This document shows positions 1 to 10,675 of a stretch of 64,000 nt of DNA, one piece after another. Below the pieces are notes generated by a model. The model worked only from the letters and a program-made list of their open reading frames with translations. It ran no database searches and had not been told where the DNA came from. The stretch lies in the NCBI RefSeq assembly GCF_950023065.1, contig NC_088680.1, positions 39,172,559 through 39,236,558 of the forward strand, read 5' to 3'. How positions within the stretch are numbered: position 1 is the stretch's first letter; each line of letters begins with the position of its first letter. Both the position numbers and the translations under genes were made by a program. Source of the DNA: Planococcus citri. Its lineage: Eukaryota; Arthropoda; Insecta; Hemiptera; Pseudococcidae.

Positions 1-2966
1 AGCGCTTTCTCCCATCAACGTGACCTTATCAGGGTCTCCGCCAAAATCTGCGATATTCTCTTTGACCCATTGCAACGCTAAGGCTTGGTCTTTCAGTCCA
101 AAATTACCACTAATTACATCGTTATTCAACCCGAAAAAACCTATAAAAATAATAGCACGAGTACAATTTGTCATTCAAATTCAAAAGCACCTAGAAACTC
201 GCTACTTGAGCGACAGAATGCCACGTATCTATCTACCTAGGGCACCCAGTCGATAATTAACTGTTACCAAGATAACATCTTTATCCATGAAGTATTCAGG
301 ATTGTATTGTCCAGAAAAACCAGTATAAAATGCTCCTCCGTGAATCCATACCATCACAGGAGCTTTACCAGAGGGCTTGAATAAATTCTAAAATACATAT
401 ATCAAAGTGATCAAAATCCGGACTCTTCTTCTGGAAAAATTGTTTGGTATACGTACCTCAGGTACAAAAACATTCAAGTATAGGCAATCTTCTTGTGAAT
501 CGTTAGAAACAGAAGAAGGTGCATTTTTTGAAGGTTGTGTGCATTTTGGTGGTGATTTGGAAGCATCTCTGACATTAGACCATGATTTAGCTTTAACTGG
601 AGCCTGTAGATTCAAAATAACAAATGAAACTAATTATTAGGCGTGCAATTTCATCACCAGTTTTGGATGAGATGTATTTAATTAATTGAAAAATACAGGA
701 ACCACTGCATAAAAACTGGTCTTGTTTATTTTACAAATAAGTAGGTAGGTACTTTAAGATATAGGTAAATTTTTCTTTCCTATTTGAGATTCACTCCCTC
801 ACTTACATTGAGAGACTCGAGTTTTAGCCCAGTCAAATAGCAGCAAAAAATAGGCGAACCCAAACATTATTGCGATCAAAGATTTTTTTGGTGAATATTG
901 TGTAGGGTGAGTCCTCGCCCCTACCCCACGAGCTAACCCCCCCCCCCACAGTGCATCAAAGCCCCCCAAAATCAGTTTTTTGTCAAAAACTTCTGAAATA
1001 TCAACTTTTGAGTAAAATGAGCTGAGTGATAATTTCATCTCCTCTCCTGAGTCAAACTTGGGGGGATGGGATCCTTTTAAGAGCTAGTGTTGACCTCTGG
1101 AGTGGGGTGGGTCAAAGTTGAAAATTACTAAAAGGCCATTTTTTTTGAGGGGTATAATATGACCCCAAATGGGTGAAAAGGGTCAAAAATCATATCATTG
1201 GTCAGTACCCCCATTGTGATCAGAATATCTAAATTTCAGCTTCCTAGAACATCCACAATCCTTTTAAAGGTGGAAAACCCAAAAACAGGTGCAAAATAAG
1301 GGGGTTTCGAACTTAAATTTGCCTCAAATGAGGTGGGGATGACCCAGGAAGCTGAAATTTGAATATTTTGATCGCAATGGGGGTACTGACCAATGGTATG
1401 ATTTTTGACTATTTTCTCCCATTTGGGGTCATATTATGCCCCTCCAAAAAATTGACCTTCTGGTAATTTTCAACTTTAACCCTCTCCACTCCAGAGGTCA
1501 ACTTTAGCTCTTATAAGGATTCCGTTCCCCAAGTTTGATTCAATTTAATCAATTAGAACAAGTTCCAAGTCCCAAGTATTCATAAAATGTAAAAATATTA
1601 AAATTACGTCACTTTGAGGTGTCGTAGCACCACCCTCCTTGGGGCAAGGGAGTTGGTTGACAGCTCATTTGATAGGTATTGGGGAGGAGATGAAATTATC
1701 ACTCAGCTCATTTTGCTCAAAAGTTGATATTTCAGAAGTTTTTGTCAAAAAACTGATTTGTGGGGGGGCTTTGATGCACTGTGGGGGGGTAGCTCGTGGG
1801 GTAGTGGCAGGGACTTTTAGTATGTTGTTCAGCACACCACCCTACACAATATTCACCAAAAAAAAAAAACCTTTGATCGCGCAATTATGTTTGGGTCAAA
1901 TTGCATTTTGACTGGGCTATTTCCTTTCAATTAAGCACAACTGGCTTCTTCTGTTCTGAACAGGGCTTCAAACCCGTACCCGTACCCGTACCCGAATACC
2001 CGAATACCCGAACAAAAATCCATAAATTTCTGTACCCGAACCCGTACCCGTACCCGAAAAAATAAAACAAGGAATACCTGTACCCGAACCCGTACCCGAT
2101 TAAACTATTTTGAACCCGAATACCCGATAGATCGGGTATTTTTTCAGGTATTTCATCAAAATTGTATCAAAAATGTTGAAAATTGAAGAAAATCCCATAC
2201 CCGTACCCGATACCCGTACCCGAAAAATTTTCTGTACCCGTACCCGATACCCGTACCCGATACCCGTACCCGAAAACGTTCGGGTTTGAAGCCCTGGTTC
2301 TGAATCATTTACTCCCCTTATCCTATACTTACTCCAAACGACTTCAATGAATTATTGTTTTTTTTTTTTTTTCAAAACCTAGTAAAGATCTGAAAGCCCT
2401 TACTTTTTTCTAGATCGTTACTTGATTTTGAAAAAATAATAATATACCTATTGAAGGCATTCTCAAGCAGTAGGTACCTATACCTCAACTGATAAAGCAA
2501 CCAAATACAGTACCAAAATTTGAAATTGAGCGAAGTAAGTATTGGTAGATAATGCAAAAAAAATGCTCTAATAAATCGAGCTCATTTTACTAGAACTTTT
2601 AGGGATTACGGAAATTATTAGAAAATTCTCCAAAGCTCTTACGCATACTAAGAAAAACATACTTGAATAACCCCTTAAGCAATGAAATCCTAGTACTGGT
2701 AATCACTTCTATATCGACCCTGAAACGTAATTAGCTGATTCGTAAGCTCGAATACAATGCAGAAATGAAGGTCAATTTATGCTTACCTTGAGTCTCAACT
2801 GTCCTACAGGAGGTTCTGCGTAAGGAATACTGTAAAATTGATGAAACGAACGGCCATTTTTCGACTTCCCAATGGTACCATTTATCTCTCCATTTTTCAA
2901 TTTTAATAATTCGCAACTTATACCAGTAATTAAAATTACAAACAACGTGCACAAAACTACTTTCAT
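1..2966 (-). CDS. Secreted carboxylesterase, copy A (3' part outside window)
   Basis: Partial carboxylesterase (COE, alpha/beta hydrolase). Visible exons, in transcript order: 2966-2787, 603-457, 387-237 and 140 to beyond 1, giving about 206 residues. Exon 1 starts with a Met followed by a hydrophobic signal peptide ending near Cys18-Glu, then the family N-terminus with an NGT glycosylation sequon and IPYAEPPVG. Exon 2 carries the paired cysteines and the DCLYLNVFVP motif. Exon 3 carries WIHGGAF (oxyanion hole). Exon 4 reaches the nucleophile motif GESA exactly at the window edge, so serine is present but the acid and histidine exons are not seen. Intron 1 is about 2.2 kb because it holds a large palindrome and a TACCCG element. 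Exon 1 and the 5' flank most resemble copy C, suggesting the two arose by one duplication. Probably intact, but this cannot be confirmed here. Confidence 0.88.
825..1919. repeat. Large foldback (palindromic) element in intron 1 of A
   Basis: The left arm begins near 825 (tagcccagtcaaa) and its reverse complement ends at 1919 (tttgactgggcta). The arms match over several hundred bases with a centre near 1300. Both contain the same words about T-rich TTTTTTGTCAAAAACTT and the GTACCCCCAT tract in opposite orientation. The right arm has about 150 extra bases near 1530-1680. Similar short peptides read from each arm in opposite strands are a by-product of the palindrome, not genes. No transposase is present, so this is a non-autonomous foldback/MITE-type element. 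Confidence 0.8.
1961..2296. repeat. TACCCG-word element bounded by 16-bp inverted repeats
   Basis: A degenerate array of TACCCG/ACCCGA words runs from about 1975 to 2280. It is enclosed by a perfect inverted repeat: cagggcttcaaacccg at 1961-1976 and its reverse complement at 2281-2296. Some inner copies are inverted (cgggtat near 2130). The outer inverted repeat suggests a mobile unit and not a simple microsatellite. It lies in intron 1 of copy A. Confidence 0.75.
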
Positions 2967-3094
2967 TTTTAGACCAGTGTGTGTACTATAATTTATAAAA
3001 AACTACTGATAGCCAATATTCGTTCAAAAATATATTCATTAAACATGACTGTGAAAATACATCACTCCTCGCTCCGATTGCGAACTTTGCACTA

Positions 3095-3102
3095 AACCGG
3101 TT
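3095..3102. promoter_or_regulatory. AACCGGTT palindrome upstream of copy A (Grainyhead-type site)
   Basis: A perfect AACCGGTT lies about 129 bases upstream of the copy A start codon. The same octamer, in the same conserved surroundings (followed by R-CATTAATTTTTTTATGA), lies about 133 bases upstream of copy C. AACCGGTT is the known consensus of Grainyhead/CP2 factors, which drive epidermal and cuticle genes in insects. That it functions here is inference. The flank 2967-3150 as a whole aligns with 14436-14625. Confidence 0.45.
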
Positions 3103-3469
3103 GCATTAATTTTTTTATGATTAGGTAGGTAGGTATCACACGAGAATTTGAAAACGCAGATTTCGAAGCTTACATAATATGAAGAATGAAATCAACACAC
3201 ACAAAATTGCATTTGTTAAATTTTAGATTTGCCCATCACGTTTGAAAACTCATTAGGTAATTGTCAACTTTGTATCAAATCATGTGAAGTACTTATTCAT
3301 TTTTTTTATACCTATCATAATCATTATTATGAGACTTTATAGACTAATTAGCACATGAATGGAATTGCAAAAAATGAAATCAGAGGGGGTCTGTCTGCTA
3401 TAAAGGTTATCAAAACTTCAGATATTATGCAGACTAAGACGTAAACTTTGATAACTGTAGATATTGTAA
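3103..3469. other. Intergenic, no gene seen
   Basis: AT-rich spacer between the 5' flank of copy A and a Helitron-like element. It contains GGTAGGTAGGTA words near 3123 but no open frame resembling a gene. Confidence 0.6.
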
Positions 3470-4654
3470 TCTATACTATACAGCTGCAAGAAAAATAAAT
3501 ACCCAAAAAATACCCAAAAAATACCCGAAAAATACTCGAAAAATTGGAAAAAAATTCCCAGCCCGATCTATGGCACCTAGAGAGCTAATTTTTTTTTTAA
3601 TCGACAGCTTAACTTCTCTAGAATACAGGAAAAATACGCGAGGGCAAAAATTTTGGAATTAAAGGGCCCAAATTTTGAGTTGGAGTGGGCTGTTTTTGCC
3701 GTTTTTTCGATTATTCTCAAATATATCAAGAACGAAAAAAGCTAGGAAGGTTGTTAATATCTCATTTTAAAGAGCATTAAAATCTGAACATTTCCCTCGA
3801 TTACATTACCCGTCCAGGGTTTTTAGTTTTTGAGCTATTTTGAATCCAAATTTGAATTCAATTGAATTAAATTATCTCGAAAACTAAAAATGCTAGATGG
3901 GTACTGTCAACGAGGGAAATGTTCGAAAATTCATGCTCATTATAATGGCGAAGACAGATTAGCAAAAAGTTTCTTAGATCGTGCGATTTTGATCGTTTTT
4001 TATGGCCTCTTAAAAGAAAAAACCGTTGAGACGATGCGTGTACTTATACACCCACACAAGCATAGGTACACACAACCACCAACGTAAATGTACCCGACAA
4101 CGCATCGCTATTCCAGACAGGATCACGCGACATGCGCGCGCATAAAAATCTCCCACTCCTCCAACAACGGAATTTTTACAATGCGAGGATGATTTTTGCA
4201 AATCGAAATCGAATCGATGGACGATGAAGCGTAAAATTTGTCAACAGATATTATTGTTAATGTTAATCCGTCTGTCTTCGGTGCTTTGTTTTTGCGTCTA
4301 TCATCCATCATTTTTTTATAAGGTAATTCAAATCGTCTGTCTGACTGTCCATTTTAAGTACCTAAAATTTTTAAAAATTGATACTTGAAAATTCATTAAA
4401 AGTATTGGAGGTTGAAAAAAATTGTTCAGAGTGCTGAAAGTCGTTGAAAGTGGTGTAAAAATGAATGAAATGATTCCACAATGGCGTTTCAAACCCCAAG
4501 TTCTTAAGGAAAGGTACTTGGGGGCAAACCTCTTCTGAGAGTGAGTGAAGGGGGGTTTGGGGGCGCAGCCCCCAAAAGCGAGTTCCGAGGGCGAAGCCCG
4601 AGGAACGAGTATGGGGGTTGGGCCGCGAAGCGGCCAGGGGGCGTAGCCCCCTAG
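3470..4654 (+). mobile_element. Helitron-like non-autonomous element 1
   Basis: Starts TCTATACTATAC at 3470 directly after an A. Ends CTAG at 4651-4654 directly before a T, the A/T insertion preference and TC...CTRR termini of Helitrons. The last 110 bases are GC-rich and form several hairpins, among them gggggcgtagccccc just before the terminal CTAG, and gggcgaagccc and ggccgcgaagcggcc upstream. No Rep/helicase frame is visible, so it is non-autonomous. It shares a GCTAATTTTTTTTTTAA word at similar distance from its 5' end with the element at 14712-16163. Confidence 0.6.
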
Positions 4655-6022
4655 TACTCTAATACACATCTAGACATTACCTATATTTTTCGTGTAAATT
4701 TTTTAAAATTCGTCCAATTAGGCAGGTACTTTTTTTTTGTTGGCGAAATTCAAAACTTTTATTTCACAGACCTTCGAAATTAAAACGACAATGACGGATT
4801 TTGGAGATAATGAGTCTACCCTAAGGAATGTGACCCCCATATGTAGGTAACTCATATTTTAGGTATATTTCAAAAAAGTGGAATGAGCGTATTTTTTGTA
4901 CAATCACCAATTCATTTATAATTAATGCAATGAAGAAACGAAGTGTTTGATTAGGAATATGACCCTTAATTTTGCAGGTTCATTAAAAACAAAAATGATA
5001 AGGAAGTAAATGATTCACTTTATTTTCAAGTTATACTTACTTATTGGTACCTAAGTACATAGGTAGGTACTTATTTGCGTGTAAGAGTAGATAAGCAGTT
5101 ATTTTACATTATTGGTTTTTGAAACAAATAGGTAGGTACCTAGGTATTACTCGTATAGGTAAATAAATTACGAGTCCATGAAAACATTTTGATTTTTTTT
5201 TGCGTATCCAGGTATTGATACGGAATCTCCAACAGGGGCGGCAACTTGGATTTTCCCCGAATGTCGCAAAGTATTAATAACAATGAGTGAGATGGGGGTT
5301 GAGCGGAAAGGGTGGGGGAGGGGAGTAAATTCAAAATATGTCATTATTTCCCCAAAAAATCGACACTTTTATCTATTTCATTAGGTACATAATAAAATAA
5401 ATAAAAGTGTCGATTTTTTGGGGAAATAATAACACATTTTGAATTTACCCCCCTCCTCCCATCCTGTTCACTCAACCCCCTATCTCACTCATTATTATTG
5501 AAACTTTGCGGCGTGCGGGTAAATCTAAGATGCCTCAAATATTTCTGAAATTCTACGGCTTTCACATGTTTCAGATTATGATGAAAAAAGTAAAAAATCA
5601 TGTTCTACATTTTTAAATATCAGTTTCATTGAAATTCCTATAGATGATTATCCACCTATTTCACTTCCGGGAAATGATTGGATTTGATCGGATCTGAAGA
5701 GATTTAATCCGATCAATTCTGATTTGACCACATCTGATGGTAATTCTGATTAGATTTGGTGAAATCTGTTGAGTCAAATTCGATTTAAGCTACTCGTATG
5801 TCCAGGTTTGACCATATCTAATCATTTTCCGTTGTGTTCTTTTTCGATTGTATTATAAGTAGCAATTTGGCAAAAAAAAAAAATCATTATCGAAATCCTG
5901 CTGGACCTGCTAAAATTGCGATTCTTTGGGTCAGACACGGGCAACTGTAAACTAAATTCCTAGAGGCTCTAAACAATATTTCAAACATTTATGGAGATAT
6001 GTAGTACTGAATTCCAGGAATT
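4655..6022. other. Intergenic between A and B
   Basis: No gene seen. It holds GGTAGGTA/TACCTA words (5045-5160), the palindrome at 5245-5529, and a tract at about 5675-5830 made of degenerate GATCTGAT/GATTTG words. The 3' flank of copy B begins at 6022. Confidence 0.6.
5245..5529. repeat. Palindromic MITE-like element, about 285 bp
   Basis: The two arms are near-complete reverse complements with the centre near 5385: ccccaaaaaatcgacactttt at 5351-5371 matches its reverse complement at 5404-5425. The outer parts carry gagtgagatgggggttgag and its partner near 5465-5490. There is no coding capacity. This is the foldback/MITE type seen elsewhere in the window. Confidence 0.75.
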
Positions 6023-8938
6023 CTATTTTATTCTTTCGTTTAATTCCGCTTTCAAGGATTCCCAAAAATCGTATCTCTCTTTCAGAAGATTTTTTTCCAT
6101 TATTGTACTGTTGCTTTTGATATGCAAATATTCGATAACACCTTCGGAACTGGTGGGCTTCCATACCTTTTCTTCAGATTCTCCGTTAGGATCGCTGTAA
6201 TTAGTAAATAATCAGTTGTTGGTAAGTTTCTTATTGAAGTAAATCAAAAGTAGGTTTTCAAATTTTAACAATGGGAAAACATAATTCTCTTAAGTATTTA
6301 CTTACCCAGTTCTGGAAAATTCAGTCCAAAATTTTATCAAGGTTTCTGATACCACACAATCTCCTGGAGTCCATTTTTCTTCTAAATTTTTTCTACGGAA
6401 TAATATGGGGATCTCGTCGGCATGTGCAACACCTAGATAGGTAAAGTTCGGGTGATATTTCATGATGCTTAAATACTCTTGGGGTTTTTAAAAATAGGTG
6501 CATATGTCGTAAGAATCCCCTTACCAAGATCTATATCCAATTTGACGTAATCTTGCCATGAAAATGATCCCCTATGATCGTAATAATACACGTATTGTTG
6601 TTCCCCATTCGATTGAACTGCCTTCACAAAAGGATAAAAAAAGGCATAATCTGTAAAAATCTGAAACGGAAAAAATAAATAAATAAACGAAGGAACAATT
6701 ATTTAGATGATCCAAGCATAACTTGAAAATCTGTGTTAAATAAAAATTACATCAACAAATTTCAGCGCCTTGTTTGTTTCAGCATCTTGGGAACTGAAGT
6801 AAAAGTTGATGATTTTTTGGGCAGCATATTCAATGTTTTCGGGAGCTAGAGAGAAAAGATATCGCCCCAAAAAAGGAGCGAGGGATTTTGTCTCCACTTT
6901 CGTAACATTCTCCAATAACCCTCCTTTCTTTACAAGACCTATTCGTGAAAAATACCAGTGTCATTTTAAAGGAGATACGAAGTAATGCAAGTGAATTTAT
7001 ACGTATGTATAACGTCTTTGAAATTTTATTGGAAAATACTTGGGGCGATTTCGAACCGTGTCTCAGAATCACACCTTTCGATTCGGATGATTCCCAGTGC
7101 GATTCCGGAATCCGATGAAGAGTCGAATCGTTCTCGGTTCCGATTCCTTGGATTATACAGGAATCGAATCGAAAGAATCTGATTCCGGAGCTTTCGGAAT
7201 CGCCCCAAGTTTAATTCTGATACGTACTCATCAATGCCATCGCTCCTTCACCGGAATTTATTCCCGTAATCCAAGGTACATTGCTCTGGTACGTCGATTT
7301 ATCAATTTTTCGAGGCAAAAAAGATTGATTCTTGACATTCGATTCGATTATGGGTTTAAATAATACTCCGTATTCAGTGGCATATCGAGGCTGAAACAAC
7401 GTAGGTGACATTATAATTATTGGCTGAGGTGAGCACAAAATACTATATATTAATAGGTAAAAATTCAGTTGTAAAAAATGATATATCAAACTAACGTACC
7501 ACTGATTTACTTCTCAAAGTGAGGAAATCGTCCACTGGCAAATGCTGCAGACATTTTAAAATCCTAACAGAATCATTTCGCCAGCATCCAGAAACGACTA
7601 AAAATGTGATTGAAAGGCTTTCCCCAAATCCACTATCGGAAACAGCCCAATCAGAAAAAGCACTGCCACTTTGCAGAATCACTTTTTGAAATAGTCCTGG
7701 AAAATCGTATCACGTATATAAAGTCGACTCATTTTCATAATTATAATTTTTCTTCGTCTCTTTTAAAAATTCCAAATGGTCTACCTTTGCTGAGAGGAGA
7801 GAACATGTGTAAATGTACAGAAGCCGAACCAGCACTTTCTCCCATCAATGTGACTTTATCAGGATCACCCCCAAATACCGCGATATTTTCTCTGATCCAT
7901 TGCAACGCTAGTGCTTGATCTTTTAGTCCGAAATTACCGCTAATTACATCGTCATTCAGTCCCAAGAAGCCTGTAAAAATTATAATAATGGACAAGATTT
8001 ACTTATATGTACATCACATATTCAAGCATAGAAGTATTGATGTCCTCAGACAACCTACCTAAGACTCCCAGACGATAATTAACTGTAACAAAGATTACAT
8101 TTTTATCCATAAAATATTCAGGATTGTAATCACTCGAGACACCAATTTGATAAGATCCTCCATGAATCCACACCATAACTGCAGCTTTACCGGAGGGTTT
8201 GAATAAATCCTAAAAATAATATCAAGTGGTCAGTATCTTTGTCATTATTCCTTTGGAAAAAATCTATCGATTATGTGGTCATAGATAAGTACTCACACTT
8301 GGTACAAAAACATTCAAGTAAAGGCAGTCTTCTTTCATTTCGCCAGAACCACGAGGAGTTATGAATGATGGTGGTTGGATGCATCTCGGAGGTAATTTGG
8401 AACCATCTCTGATTTCAGACCATGATTTAGCCGCGATTGGAGCCTGTAGATGGAAAAAAGTTTCCATTAGATCAATGAAAAAAATTGCTCAGCAATTTCA
8501 TCGTTAAAGTAATCAATTTTTGATACCAGCCTAAACAAAAATATAAAAATTACCTATTCTTGCTTTTTAAAGATTTTTTATTCTATTTTTACCCAGTTCC
8601 TTCAATATTAAAATATCCCTGTGCTTTTTTGAAAAATATTCAGCAATTGAATTGGCACCTACATTATGTGTAGGTAAACTTCCCCTACCTTGAAGAACTT
8701 CGAAAAAACAGTATCGAGTAAATACGTATATAGGTAGGTCTAGGTATCCACATTAATTTACCTTAAATCTTAACTCTCCTACTGGTGGCTCAGCGTAAGG
8801 AATGCTGTAAAACTGATGAAATGAACGGCCATTTTTCGACTTTCCAACAGTTCCATTAATCGTTCCACTTCTCAGCGTCAACAGTTCGCACCATGTACAA
8901 GTAATTAACGAAAACAACACGCAAAAAACCACATTCAT
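6023..8938 (-). CDS. Secreted carboxylesterase, copy B
   Basis: Complete ten-exon gene: 8938-8762, 8443-8297, 8209-8059, 7970-7785, 7696-7500, 7390-7228, 6938-6751, 6660-6525, 6432-6306, 6194-6023 (TAG stop); 1644 nt, 547 residues, typical COE length. The start is the Met before the hydrophobic segment VVFCVLFSLITC, a signal peptide. The fold markers are in order: NGT sequon and IPYAEPPVGELRFK (exon 1), DCLYLNVFVP (exon 2), WIHGGS with His124 (exon 3), GESAG with nucleophile Ser204 (exon 4), GINSGEG with Glu334 (exon 6), GVAHADE with His452 (exon 9), and the DPNG...W C-terminal cap (exon 10). The full Ser-Glu-His triad predicts an active ester hydrolase, secreted because there is no HDEL-type tail. 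Substrate unknown. Intron 6 carries a small GATTC-word element. Compact introns otherwise, with intron 1 about 320 bases of featureless AT-rich DNA. Confidence 0.93.
7038..7210. repeat. GATTC-word element with 13-bp terminal inverted repeats
   Basis: The left end acttggggcgatt (7038) and right end aatcgccccaagt (to 7210) are inverted repeats. Between them lie degenerate GATTCCGAATC-like words in both orientations. It occupies most of intron 6 of copy B and has the same design as the TACCCG element at 1961-2296. The arginine/serine-rich frames read across it are artefacts. Confidence 0.65.
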
Positions 8939-10675
8939 TTTTGCACATGTCTAACACAATGTGGAAAAACAACTTGTAATTTTCTTCTTGAATCAGTTAT
9001 ATCATTTTTACATATTCCATCACGACTATCATATGAGAGTATGCAAAATAACGAAGTGTCACTAAAAACAAGATCGTATACAAACATATTATATTCTTCA
9101 AGTAAACTTTTTCATGTTTTATATCTATCTCATTGTAATTGGCACAATGAAGTCTTATCTAGGTAATTAAGTAACGATGCAAAAATCTCCGACGTTCAAT
9201 TTTTCTCGTTAATTAATCAAAAAGTTGATAACTAAATGGCAGGTCCGTTTGTTTATTTTCAGACCATACTAATTAGCGAGTATTTTGTGAAAAATCATAA
9301 TAGGTATCTAGCTAAGTACCTATTTTACTCATAGTCTAATCTCTCTTTGGTTAATACCTAGCTACCCACCTATCTTTTCTTCAGTAAATAGCATTTCCAT
9401 TCCATATTATTTTTCAGTCAAGTTGGTGAGTAGGAGTACCTTCTTACCTATCCACCTACGCTTAAAAATTGAAAATACGTAAGTGTATTGAAAAATTAAA
9501 ATTTCGCAGTTTAACTATTACTTTAATTGGAGAAACATTTTTGATTTTTATAAATTCTTTTCAACCATTTTCATTTTTTTCCTTTTGAATTTCTTTGAAT
9601 TTCCTTTTTTTTCAAGGTTTGTAATTTTTCAACAGTATTTTGACCTTTAAAAAATTACCTACTATCGAGAAACTTGTTTTGATCACTTTTGAAAAATTTC
9701 AAAATACTTTTTCAAAAATGTACAAAAAAAGTTTTGATGGAATTTTTTTTTGAGAAATTTTGGCCCATTTTGATTCGTTGCAGAACTGAGTTTTGATTTT
9801 TCAATAATTATCAAAATTATGAACTAATTTTGGGCTCAAAATTCTTCAAAAATGTTCAAAAACATGTCCGTTGTGATATTTGAGTTTTTTGATCAAGTTG
9901 TTACCCATTTCAATACGTCACATGACATTTAATTAAAAATTGAAAACATTGAGTTTTAATTTAAGGCTTAACATTTTTTTAGAAAGGCTCAAAATTTTTG
10001 AAATGAAAATTCTTGATTTTTTGGGTGAAATTTTAATCCATTTTTAGTCGTTGCGTGACATCTTTTTCAAAAATTTCAAAAATCATGACTCAATTTTGGG
10101 TCTTAACAAAAAACGTAGGTAGGTGTAGGTACTACTTCATTGATATATAATTCAACGTTACATTCTTAATTTAAACATTTTTAAGTTGTAACTATAATAT
10201 TAATTAGTAATTACTTATCATGTAAAAAATGAAAATTTTTCCCCTGAGTAAAAAGTGGCCAAGTGAGTATGAAGGTCCCAGAACAGAATTTCAATCTAGA
10301 TTCTAGAGCACACCCGAAGATTCTAATTTTCTTCAAGAATTTTTGAAATTCTATCGAAAGACTTGTGAACCACATAGATACTTTGGTGATTGCTAAAAAT
10401 TTGGTTTGTAAGACATGATTCAACATTTCACTAATGAGCAAAACTTCGCAAGCTCAGTCAAATAATCATGTTTGAGCCTGAAGTGGGTGCCTAGCTAAAA
10501 TGCCACGGAAGAATGAATTTTTTCAATTTTTTAATAGGACAACTCGGAAGGTAAATGTAAACCAAAATTTTTAGATGCCTAAATCAATTTCTCTGTTTTC
10601 AGCAAAATAATTGAAAATTTACAAATTCTATCGAAACCTCATAAAGAGTTTAGAATAATTTCGTATCTCAAAAAA
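8939..10675. other. Intergenic between B and C
   Basis: About 1.7 kb with no recognisable gene. The part from 9550 to 10110 is AT-rich and repetitive, with recurring TTTTCAAAAA and TTTTGGG words that recall dispersed repeats elsewhere in the window. TACCTA/GGTAGG words occur at 9300-9460 and 10110-10130. Confidence 0.6.

Noticed and set aside
799..1911. Two similar MKLSLSSF... frames on opposite strands
   Set aside because: They are the two arms of the palindrome at 825-1919 read in opposite directions, not a gene pair.
1975..2280. CRISPR array or telomere-like repeat
   Set aside because: The words are degenerate hexamers without spacers of fixed length. They are not the insect TTAGG telomere unit and are enclosed by an inverted repeat.
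4540..4654. GC-rich hairpins that look bacterial (GGGCGAAGCCC type), suggesting contamination or transfer
   Set aside because: They lie at the 3' end of an element with TC/CTAG termini inserted between A and T, and a related structure ends the second element at 16163.
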